Shown one piece after another: positions 1 through 5,127 of a DNA stretch of 5,127 nt. Numbering within the stretch: position 1 is the stretch's first letter; the number at the start of each line of letters is the position of its first letter. The DNA lies in contig JBCCHY010000040.1 in assembly GCA_039028495.1 (NCBI GenBank), forward strand, positions 1 through 5,127, written 5' to 3'. The position numbers and the translations under genes were made by a program. The stretch comes from JBCCHY01 sp039028495 (lineage in GTDB: Bacteria; Patescibacteriota; Saccharimonadia; Saccharimonadales; VXPC01). The notes beneath the pieces were generated by a model. The model was not told where the DNA came from. It was given only the letters and a program-made list of their open reading frames with translations, and searched no databases.

Positions 1-809
1 CTGTACTGCAACCACATGTTAATCGCAAAGCAGTTAAAGAATAGGAAAATACTAATGTAAATAAAGTAAACAAACGTAGGTGGATTGCCACTGGCATATA
101 GCCAGTTAGCTAGGAAATACAGCCCGATAATGATCCAAGGCTCTATACCAGCCAGACACCCAACACAGAAGCTAAGCCAGTTGGTCGACTTGGTATCTTG
201 GTTGTGGACCTCCATTACAAGTCCCATCAGATTCATAACTGCAGTGAGTACGAATATACCAATCAAAATACCAAGGCTAGATATACCTGTTAGAAGCGCA
301 ATGGCTACCATCATAGTACTCGCGCTGAGAGCGTACTCAAACCAACGAGCTCTGTTCATACCTTTTTTCAGATCGGCCTTGTAGTTTTCGAACCAAGGAC
401 CAGCGATGATGCCGTGAGCAATGGCGCTCATTGCGAGGAACGCAATCACTATCCAAGCCAGAGGCACATCAACTATAGTTCTACTGACTGTCTCTAGATT
501 CTCGGTAGAGCTATTGAACGTTAAATACCCCATGTCGATTGGCAGCCTAAAATCGCGTGCTAAAAATGCCATAGCGATAGCTTGTACTGCGTGTAGTACC
601 GATAGGCTGAGATTCCAATTTTTCAGCGACATGAATACGTCAGCAGCCTTTCTAGCTGTACTTTTTTTCGCCTGGGGCTTTTTACTTACTGATTTAGCCC
701 GGGAAGCTTTTGCTCTAGTAGCGGTACTTTTCTTAGTCGTGGTCTTGCGAGCTGTTTTTTTAGCTGCAGTCTTTGTTTTTGCTCTAGCTGTCTTGTTCTT
801 TGTTGCCAT
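1..809 (-). CDS. Heliorhodopsin with Lys/Ala-rich N-terminal tail, partial (3' end off window)
   Basis: Retinal-binding membrane photoreceptor, family recognised by eye. The frame opens at ATG 809-807 and is still open at base 1, giving 269 codons. Residues 1-56 form a tail with 16 Lys and 5 Arg and no Asp or Glu. The opsin core follows, with six hydrophobic segments at about 66-84, 114-136, 155-174, 178-200, 208-233 and 246-268. Family motifs are NWNLSLSVLHAVQ (65-76), RWFEYALSAS (155-164) and NMWLQY (264-269). H73, H132, R155 and E158 match H23, H80, R104 and the counterion E107 of heliorhodopsin 48C12, with an offset of about 50 that equals the tail. Helix 7 and its retinal-binding lysine lie beyond the window. 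The start lies inside the methyltransferase gene (26-bp overlap) with no clear Shine-Dalgarno, so translational coupling is likely. M60 (ATG 632-630) is an alternative start that would remove the tail. Light sensing or signalling is a family-level expectation; the partner is unknown. Confidence 0.92.
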   Translation of the reverse strand, partial: MATKNKTARAKTKTAAKKTARKTTTKKSTATRAKASRAKSVSKKPQAKKSTARKAADVFMSLKNWNLSLSVLHAVQAIAMAFLARDFRLPIDMGYLTFNSSTENLETVSRTIVDVPLAWIVIAFLAMSAIAHGIIAGPWFENYKADLKKGMNRARWFEYALSASTMMVAIALLTGISSLGILIGIFVLTAVMNLMGLVMEVHNQDTKSTNWLSFCVGCLAGIEPWIIIGLYFLANWLYASGNPPTFVYFIYISIFLFFNCFAINMWLQY

Positions 810-2070
810 GGCTATTCATTCTATCAGATCGAGTCAGGACCGCCAGTGTTTCTGTATGCGGTGTTTTAGGAAAGAAATTATATGCGTTAAAACTATCTAA
901 ACTATAGCCGGCCTCAATAAGAGCGGACACATCCCTAGCGTGCGTAGCCGCATCACAGCTCATATAGATTAGTCTACGGGGCCTAACCTCACAGATCTTG
1001 GTGAGCAATTTTTTATTTAGACCTGCGCGTGGTGGATCTACTATCAGATTTATCTCTTCTACTACAACGTCGAGCGCTTTTTCGCTTGGCATATGCAGGA
1101 CTTCCGCACTGGCGTCTGCGTTTTGCCGCGCATAGCTCACACTGTCATTATCTAACTCTATAAGCACTGGGCTTTTCGATACACTCAGACCAATCGAACC
1201 AACACCACTGAACATATCTATAGCTGGCTGGTTAACCAGAAGTGAAGCGCGAATATCTTTTAATGCTAGTTCATACATGGGCACATTAATCTGAAAAAAC
1301 GAATTTACTCCATACGCAAAAGTTTTTCCAAAGATGTCATCAGTTAACGTTGTGTCCCCTTGCATCTTGAGTAACTTCGTACGAACACTGGCGGGACTAC
1401 GTTTGTCAGACAACCAGATTTCAAAACCCTGAATTGAGAGGTCGATCTTAGTTAATGAATCTAGCTCAGTTTTTACGAAGAGAGATGCAACAACTTGGCC
1501 CTGAGCGCTAGAACGAAACACAATTGATTTCATATCACCTGCTCTGATGCCTAGCTCATTAACTTGGGCTATGAACTCTCGCGCAGCCTCATTAATACAC
1601 TCGGGCGCTAAGGACGATCCGTCAACAACTATTTTTGAGTTACTGCCACGTTTATAAAATGCCAGGTCTACTTTGTCGGTTTCAGGAGACCACCAAAAAC
1701 TGAACTCCATCTTATTTCGATAAGCCCATTCTTCCCCGTCGCTTTTAACATCAAAGTCTGGTAGCTTAATACCCTGCTGGTCGAAAACATCCCGTATCAT
1801 CTGTGTTTTAAGCTCATTCTCTCGTTTAAAAGCTACTACCTGCCAAGGGCTAGTTGATAGATAGGCATCGTCTTTAGGGCTAACTCTGTGCATGCTAGGC
1901 TCCAGCACATTGGCCGCTATAGCCTCAATATAACTACGCTTTTTCTTCGTGATTACTGCTTCTACAACCTCATTTTCTAAAGCCCCTAGTACAAAACAAA
2001 CTCTACCATCATCAAGCCTGGCCACGACCCTGCCACCGGGTACAATTTTGTCTGTTTTTACTCTCAACAT
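784..2070 (-). CDS. TRAM-domain RNA (uracil-5-)-methyltransferase, TrmA/RlmD (RumA) family
   Basis: SAM-dependent enzyme that forms 5-methyluridine in rRNA or tRNA; 428 residues, a normal length. An N-terminal TRAM domain (about 1-58, with PGGRVVARLDDGRV) precedes the RNA-binding middle region and a Rossmann methyltransferase domain. Catalytic features are all present: FFQIN (258-262), SAM loop DMFSGVGSIGL (285-295), acidic E305, DPPRAGL (345-351), YMSC with nucleophile C372, and FPKTPHTE with general base E407. Only four cysteines occur (25, 158, 360, 372), so the [4Fe-4S] cysteine cluster of E. coli RlmD is absent; STSPWQ stands where those cysteines usually lie. The exact target uridine (RlmD-, RlmC- or TrmA-type) cannot be told from sequence. 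Start ATG 2070-2068 fits the TRAM start, but no Shine-Dalgarno precedes it. The 3' end overlaps the heliorhodopsin start by 26 bp, and the stop is TAG. Lone-gene origin of the specificity is unresolved, family assignment is secure. Confidence 0.93.
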   Translation of the reverse strand: MLRVKTDKIVPGGRVVARLDDGRVCFVLGALENEVVEAVITKKKRSYIEAIAANVLEPSMHRVSPKDDAYLSTSPWQVVAFKRENELKTQMIRDVFDQQGIKLPDFDVKSDGEEWAYRNKMEFSFWWSPETDKVDLAFYKRGSNSKIVVDGSSLAPECINEAAREFIAQVNELGIRAGDMKSIVFRSSAQGQVVASLFVKTELDSLTKIDLSIQGFEIWLSDKRSPASVRTKLLKMQGDTTLTDDIFGKTFAYGVNSFFQINVPMYELALKDIRASLLVNQPAIDMFSGVGSIGLSVSKSPVLIELDNDSVSYARQNADASAEVLHMPSEKALDVVVEEINLIVDPPRAGLNKKLLTKICEVRPRRLIYMSCDAATHARDVSALIEAGYSLDSFNAYNFFPKTPHTETLAVLTRSDRMNSHGNKEQDS

Positions 2071-2076
2071 CAGGGA

Positions 2077-2096
2077 ATTCTACGCTATCAATCATA
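2077..2096 (-). promoter_or_regulatory. Candidate promoter of the methyltransferase-heliorhodopsin operon
   Basis: The two minus-strand genes downstream need a promoter because a strong terminator (2098-2132) lies just upstream. Two -10-like hexamers are visible: TATGAT (2096-2091) and TAGAAT (2082-2077). The second would start transcription at or next to the A of the ATG at 2070, giving a leaderless mRNA, which fits the missing Shine-Dalgarno. No convincing -35 box is seen; its expected place falls within the terminator arm. Assignment is tentative. Confidence 0.35.
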
Positions 2097-2097
2097 T

Positions 2098-2132
2098 AAA
2101 AACCACCTCTTGGAAAAACCCCAAGAGGTGGT
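2098..2132 (-). terminator. Rho-independent terminator after the DUF1508 gene
   Basis: A perfect 12-bp inverted repeat pairs ACCACCTCTTGG (2102-2113) with CCAAGAGGTGGT (2121-2132) around a 7-nt loop. Read on the minus strand, the stem is followed by TTTTTATAT. It begins about 20 nt after the DUF1508 stop codon. No T-tract follows on the plus strand, so it is directional and ends transcripts coming from lysS, the DUF3307-like gene and the DUF1508 gene. Confidence 0.9.
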
Positions 2133-2151
2133 ATACAAAAAGTAGTTAATA

Positions 2152-2343
2152 CTAGTTTTCGACGTCGACAATGTTGTCTTCGTCAATTGCTTCACACACA
2201 GCGCGCTTCACAGCTTCGACGCCTTTTACGGCGCCGTCGCGGCTAGAGTAAGCCTCGCCTGTTGCTACTACTTCGCCGTTACCGGCCTTGATACGGAATC
2301 TCCATCCGTCTTTTGCTTCGTAAATTTCAGCCTTAGCTGCCAT
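2152..2343 (-). CDS. YegP-like DUF1508 small protein
   Basis: A 63-residue protein with a single DUF1508 repeat, the YegP-like module. Recognisable pieces are the opening AEIYEAKDGWRFRIKAGNG (5-23), a central region with ATGEAYSSRDGA (27-38), and the helix GVEAVKRAV (41-49), which aligns with the GIESVKKNA type of ending. An acidic tail follows (EAIDEDNIVDVEN, 51-63). It has no signal peptide or membrane segment, so it should be cytoplasmic. The biochemical function of DUF1508 proteins is not established. Start ATG 2343-2341 is fixed by a consensus Shine-Dalgarno six bases upstream. The gene has its own likely promoter and a strong terminator, so it can be expressed separately from lysS, probably at a high level. 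Stop is TAG. Confidence 0.9.
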   Translation of the reverse strand: MAAKAEIYEAKDGWRFRIKAGNGEVVATGEAYSSRDGAVKGVEAVKRAVCEAIDEDNIVDVEN

Positions 2344-2349
2344 TTAATA

Positions 2350-2355
2350 CCTCCT
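2350..2355 (-). promoter_or_regulatory. Consensus Shine-Dalgarno of the DUF1508 gene
   Basis: AGGAGG at 2355-2350 is separated by six bases (TATTAA) from ATG 2343-2341. It is by far the best ribosome-binding site in the window; the other genes have weak or no such sites. It fixes the start of this small gene and suggests strong translation. Confidence 0.85.
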
Positions 2356-2372
2356 AGTATTTTGTATCTACC

Positions 2373-2381
2373 ATTATATCA
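2373..2381 (-). promoter_or_regulatory. Extended -10 promoter for the DUF1508 gene
   Basis: The minus strand reads TGATATAAT at 2381-2373, an exact TGn-TATAAT extended -10 element. Transcription would start near 2366, leaving a leader of about 23 nt that contains the AGGAGG site. No good -35 hexamer lies at 16-18 bp spacing, which is typical of extended -10 promoters. The element lies just after the stop codon of the DUF3307-like gene. Confidence 0.7.
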
Positions 2382-2386
2382 TTCGG

Positions 2387-2764
2387 CTATAGATACTCTA
2401 TAGCTAAGTAGTTAATACCCAGGTGCATTATGTTATCAATGATGATGACTAGCCAAAAATACTGATAATCCGGTACATTGGGAAGTTCTCGCAGCCTACG
2501 AAAGTCTTTGAGAGGCATTTTGTTACTGCCAAACACCGATTCCTTAAACCACACTACATGCTTGGCAAGTCTATACCTATCGATAACTACATGAGTTAGG
2601 CCAATAACAGCTAGAGCAATCCACGAAGTCGTTAGTAGTGCAAACAAAGCAGTATAGGTGATTCCATGGACAACTGCTGGCCACCATCTCTTGGTTTTCT
2701 CACTAGCCATCCAGCCGGTCTGAATTATGTAGTCCCCTATGCCGTGGAGAAGGAGCTGCTCCAT
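2387..2764 (-). CDS. DUF3307-like small integral membrane protein
   Basis: A 125-residue protein that matches the DUF3307 pattern by eye. Conserved polar residues sit in or beside hydrophobic segments: H7, D11 and Q15 in LLLHGIGDYIIQT (4-16), K23, H33, then THVVIDRYRLAKH (57-69) with H58 and D62, and DNIMHLGINYL (110-120) with H114. Hydrophobic stretches are at about 3-19, 29-45, 48-61 and 103-123, so three or four membrane passes are likely. The function of the family is unknown. The intramembrane His/Asp pattern could suggest metal binding or catalysis, but this is inference. ATG 2764-2762 lies three bases after the lysS stop with no strong Shine-Dalgarno, so it is probably translated by coupling to lysS. 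Stop is TAG. Confidence 0.8.
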   Translation of the reverse strand: MEQLLLHGIGDYIIQTGWMASEKTKRWWPAVVHGITYTALFALLTTSWIALAVIGLTHVVIDRYRLAKHVVWFKESVFGSNKMPLKDFRRLRELPNVPDYQYFWLVIIIDNIMHLGINYLAIEYL

Positions 2765-2767
2765 GTG

Positions 2768-4717
2768 TTAATTCCAGAGTCTATAGTTTTTGGTTAGCGC
2801 GTGAACATCATCATTATCGCCGTATAGGGCAACCCCGTATATAGTCACTTCATCAATAGACTGATCTTCCAGAGCTTCAGCTATTTCTGCGTCTATATTC
2901 GTATCAATCATTTCTTTGATGAACACGTGTGGCTTTAGGCCAGCCTCTTTGGCTTTACGATATAGCTTATGAAGCTCCTTATGCTCGGCTTTTTTGATCA
3001 TAATCGGGTGCTGAGAGTTGCGTGGCAGTTGGTGGCTATCCTTTGTTACGAAATATTCACCGCTATCAAACTCATCCTTGGCCATTTTATGAGCATGATA
3101 GGCGCTCATGTGAGCAGCCGTATTAGCTACCTGCCACGGTTCAAGAGTTTTATTAACCACCGCAACAATCCGCCGGCTGATGTCCTGCACGCGTGAATCA
3201 GAGTTCGCAAGTAGACCCTCCAGCCCATATATCTCTGGATAAATGTCTTTTGTAGTTTCGTCTACTTCGCGGCGCAGCTGTGGGAAGGGCACGCCTTCAC
3301 GCGCGGTAACACCCTCAAATATCCAGAAAACTCGCTCTGAAAAACCCAGACCACATGCTGGTGGCATGCCGTACTCGAGCATCTCAACGTAGTCTATATC
3401 TAGCATATGCGCCTCAGAATCTCCTTGGTCTCGCATCTCTTGCTGTTCAACAAAGCGCTCTAGTTGATCAACCGGATCGTTAAGCTCTCCGAAGCCATTG
3501 CATAGCTCGCTACCAGCGATAACTGCCTGGAACCGCTGCACATAATCATCACTATCATCGCTTGCTTTACTAAGAGGGCTTATGAATGTCGGCGTATCCA
3601 CGAGCCAGATGGGACCGGCGATGTCTTTACGGATATTCTTCCAGAGCTTGTCTATGCCCCTTGGGATGCTATCGTCATTTTCTACCTCTAGCCCATGCTC
3701 TTTGAGCTTGAGCGAGACCTCTTCAATTGTAGTGTTGAATACATCTATACCGTAATTATCATTAATAACGTCGGCGTACGATAGCTGCTCCCACTGTCCC
3801 GACAAGTCTATCGTTTGTCCATTCCACTCAAACTGTGTCTTACCAAATGCCGCCGACAAAGTGTCTCTGAATAGATCTTCCATAAGTGCGATGCCATCCT
3901 GCCAGTCGGCATACGCCCAGTACCACTCCATAGCTACGTGCTCGGGTAGATGCTCATCACTATAGTTTTCATTCCTGAACCTAGGTCCAATATCGTAAAC
4001 CTTGTTCATGCCGGCCCCAAGCAGGCGCTTGAGCGGCAGCTCATGACTAATCCGTAGGTAGAAGTCTTCTCCGAGTGCATCCATATGTGTCACGAATGGG
4101 TTGGCATCGGCTCCGCCTGTCGTATGCTCGAGGACCGGTATATTAATCTCACTAAATCCCCGCTCATTGAGAAAATCACGCGTGGCTTGCCAGAACCGTG
4201 ATCTGCGTACAAAGCGCTCCCTGACATCACTGTTGATAGCCATATCTAAGTAGCGACGGCGCATTCGTGACTCTTGGTCATCGAGTTTTTCTGGCAGTGG
4301 CCGGAGTACTTTTGCTAGGACACGGACACCTCTAGCATCAATGGACAGCTCTCCCGACTGACTTTCTGCTACCGGCCCAGCAACTTCAATAAAATCACCA
4401 CGGGTGAGCAAGCTTAGATCGGCAGCTGCCAGCAAGCCTTTATCGTATTCCGCCTTCAGAGCTTCTTCGTGAACAATTATCTGCAGACGAGCACCTTCTT
4501 CAGCAATATCTATAAACTGCACTGAGCCGTGCGTCCGATGTGACATGACTCTACCGGCCACGCATACTCCTTGGCCCATATAATTGTCTGGCGTTGCGGT
4601 GATATCTCTAACATGAGTATCCCTGAAGCTCTTGGCTGGGTACGGGTTCACTCCCATCTCTCTCAGACGAGAGACCTTTGCAAGCTGCTCTTGTCTATAT
4701 TCTCTTAGTGATGACAC
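2768..4717 (-). CDS. lysS: Lysyl-tRNA synthetase (class II) with C-terminal DUF2000-like domain
   Basis: Charges tRNA-Lys with lysine using ATP. Numbering is from GTG 4717-4715 (649 aa). After a short N-terminal helix with VNPYP (23-27) comes the anticodon-binding OB fold (about 49-139), then LDDQESRMRRRYLD (145-158) and the class II core. Motif 2 is YDIGPRFRNE (241-250), continuing with PEHVAMEWYWAYAD (258-271). The substrate region is ELCNGFGELNDP (404-415). Motif 3 is GMPPACGLGFSERVF (450-464) with R462, and the core closes at PFPQLRRE (477-484). Ordinary LysS proteins, about 500 residues, end here. This one adds about 160 residues that I read as DUF2000 (515-647). The frame stays open to TTG 4750-4748, adding 11 residues, but that codon abuts the greA terminator and has no Shine-Dalgarno. 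GTG at 4717 has GAGAGG upstream and gives an N-terminus like other LysS proteins. Stop is TAA, three bases before the next gene. Confidence 0.95.
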   Translation of the reverse strand: MSSLREYRQEQLAKVSRLREMGVNPYPAKSFRDTHVRDITATPDNYMGQGVCVAGRVMSHRTHGSVQFIDIAEEGARLQIIVHEEALKAEYDKGLLAAADLSLLTRGDFIEVAGPVAESQSGELSIDARGVRVLAKVLRPLPEKLDDQESRMRRRYLDMAINSDVRERFVRRSRFWQATRDFLNERGFSEINIPVLEHTTGGADANPFVTHMDALGEDFYLRISHELPLKRLLGAGMNKVYDIGPRFRNENYSDEHLPEHVAMEWYWAYADWQDGIALMEDLFRDTLSAAFGKTQFEWNGQTIDLSGQWEQLSYADVINDNYGIDVFNTTIEEVSLKLKEHGLEVENDDSIPRGIDKLWKNIRKDIAGPIWLVDTPTFISPLSKASDDSDDYVQRFQAVIAGSELCNGFGELNDPVDQLERFVEQQEMRDQGDSEAHMLDIDYVEMLEYGMPPACGLGFSERVFWIFEGVTAREGVPFPQLRREVDETTKDIYPEIYGLEGLLANSDSRVQDISRRIVAVVNKTLEPWQVANTAAHMSAYHAHKMAKDEFDSGEYFVTKDSHQLPRNSQHPIMIKKAEHKELHKLYRKAKEAGLKPHVFIKEMIDTNIDAEIAEALEDQSIDEVTIYGVALYGDNDDVHALTKNYRLWN

Positions 4718-4728
4718 TTTAGCTGTTA

Positions 4729-4734
4729 CCTCTC
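4729..4734 (-). promoter_or_regulatory. Probable ribosome-binding site of lysS
   Basis: GAGAGG at 4734-4729 lies 11 bases before GTG 4717-4715. The spacing is slightly long, but no comparable site precedes the upstream TTG at 4750. It favours the GTG start. Confidence 0.5.
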
Positions 4735-4751
4735 TTTGAGTTTCTCTCAAA
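4735..4751 (-). other. Short inverted repeat next to the lysS ribosome-binding site
   Basis: TTTGAG (4735-4740) and CTCAAA (4746-4751) form a perfect 6-bp stem with a 5-nt loop, directly abutting GAGAGG at 4734-4729 in the lysS leader. It could be a small leader hairpin or an operator half-site pair. It is short and AT-rich, so it may be chance. Confidence 0.3.
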
Positions 4752-4753
4752 TC

Positions 4754-4788
4754 AAAAACTTCTGCTAGTTAGTCTAGCAGAAGTTTTT
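4754..4788 (-). terminator. Rho-independent terminator after greA
   Basis: A perfect 15-bp inverted repeat pairs AAAAACTTCTGCTAG (4754-4768) with CTAGCAGAAGTTTTT (4774-4788) around the loop TTAGT. The outer A5/T5 pairs supply a T-tract in both directions, so it could act bidirectionally. It begins 16 nt after the greA stop at 4804 and ends 36 nt before the lysS GTG, leaving very little room for a separate lysS promoter. Confidence 0.88.
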
Positions 4789-4803
4789 ATGTTTTCTATC
4801 TGA

Positions 4804-5127
4804 CTAACTTATTGCTGCGACCGTGTATTTTCTAGTTTGGGCGGGAGTTTCGATCTCAACCTTGTCACCAACGGCTTTACCGAGTAGTGCCTGGCCAACT
4901 GGTGATTCATCGCTCACCTTGCCTTCTAGCGGGTCCGCTTCGACAGTGCCGACGACGCTAAAGCTAACTTTTTTGGAGCCTTCTTTGAGCTCAACGGTGG
5001 ATCCTAGGCGCACGATATCGGATTTAGACGGGTGCTTAATGACTTCGACGTTCTTGAGTATATGGTCAATCTCTTTGAGTCGACTTTCTACTCGCTCTTG
5101 CTCTAGCTTGGCGCTTTGATACTCCGC
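4804..5127 (-). CDS. greA: Transcription elongation factor GreA, partial (5' end off window)
   Basis: Cleaves the 3' end of nascent RNA in backtracked RNA polymerase by inserting its coiled coil into the secondary channel. The window holds the last 107 residues plus the TAG stop. It opens at AEYQSAKLEQERVESRL, which aligns with the NAEYHAAKEEQ segment in the second half of the family's coiled coil. The acidic tip residues (D41 and E44 in E. coli) fall just outside. The C-terminal FKBP-like domain is complete, with VRLGSTVELKEG, VVGTVEADPLEGKVS, SPVGQALLGKAVGD and a final VEIETPAQTRKYTV. Roughly 50 N-terminal residues are missing. GreB is less likely because the segment follows the GreA pattern. 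greA upstream of lysS is a common bacterial arrangement. Internal GTG 5013-5011 is not the true start. Confidence 0.95.
   Translation of the reverse strand, partial: AEYQSAKLEQERVESRLKEIDHILKNVEVIKHPSKSDIVRLGSTVELKEGSKKVSFSVVGTVEADPLEGKVSDESPVGQALLGKAVGDKVEIETPAQTRKYTVAAIS

Noticed and set aside
85..384. Plus-strand open frame of 99 codons
   Set aside because: It lies wholly opposite the heliorhodopsin membrane helices, which show clear family motifs on the minus strand.
653..806. Lys/Ala-rich region as a separate histone-like gene
   Set aside because: It runs in frame without a stop straight into the opsin core, so it is part of the same open frame.
421..900. Plus-strand open frame of 159 codons
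   Set aside because: It is antisense to the heliorhodopsin. Its Leu/Val/Phe-rich stretch is the reverse complement of the Lys/Ala-rich tail, and it has no family match.
1949..2149. Plus-strand open frame of 66 codons
   Set aside because: It runs through the methyltransferase N-terminus and the terminator hairpin; low-complexity shadow.
4718..4750. Extending LysS by 11 residues to the TTG at 4750
   Set aside because: The TTG lies four bases from the terminator stem with no ribosome-binding site, and the extra residues have no counterpart in the usual LysS N-terminus.
4823..5119. Plus-strand open frame of 98 codons, and 2969-3196 likewise
   Set aside because: Both are antisense to well-recognised greA and lysS coding sequence.
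1..5127. CRISPR array, tRNA or rRNA gene, insertion sequence, origin
   Set aside because: No regularly spaced direct repeats, transposase, terminal repeats or structural RNA were seen; intergenic space is almost wholly explained by terminators and promoters.

Overview
All genes in this window lie on the minus strand, so the biological order runs from high to low coordinates: 3' part of greA, lysS, a small membrane protein (DUF3307-like), a YegP-like DUF1508 protein, a TRAM-domain RNA m5U methyltransferase (TrmA/RlmD family), and a heliorhodopsin whose 3' end runs off the left edge. There is no gene-free stretch longer than about 300 bases. Open frames on the plus strand are antisense shadows of these genes and are not listed.

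Organism: bacterial and compact, with overlapping or nearly abutting genes and a moderate GC content. Heliorhodopsins are known mostly from monoderm lineages. That, the small-genome packing, and an RNA methyltransferase without iron-sulphur cysteines suggest Candidatus Saccharibacteria or another Patescibacteria. A freshwater actinobacterium or other monoderm is not excluded. This is inference; no rRNA or other phylogenetic marker is present to settle it.

Layout. (1) 4804-5127: the last 107 codons of greA, followed by a perfect 15-bp terminator hairpin at 4754-4788. (2) 2387-4717: lysS, with a 3-nt gap to the DUF3307-like gene, so these two form a tight operon. The LysS carries an extra C-terminal domain that I read as DUF2000, a family with a peptidyl-tRNA-hydrolase-II-like fold. 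(3) 2152-2343: the DUF1508 gene, with its own extended -10 promoter and a consensus Shine-Dalgarno, closed by a strong terminator at 2098-2132. (4) 784-2070 and 1-809: the RNA methyltransferase and the heliorhodopsin, overlapping by 26 bp and so probably translationally coupled.

Most of the content is translation and transcription housekeeping: transcript cleavage (GreA), tRNA charging (LysS) and RNA methylation. The most interesting gene is the heliorhodopsin. Its opsin core keeps the family's counterion and histidine residues, and it begins with a 56-residue histone-H1-like Lys/Arg/Ala/Thr tail with no acidic residue, predicted to lie in the cytoplasm. The LysS-DUF2000 fusion is the second item worth following. 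No retinal-synthesis gene is visible here.
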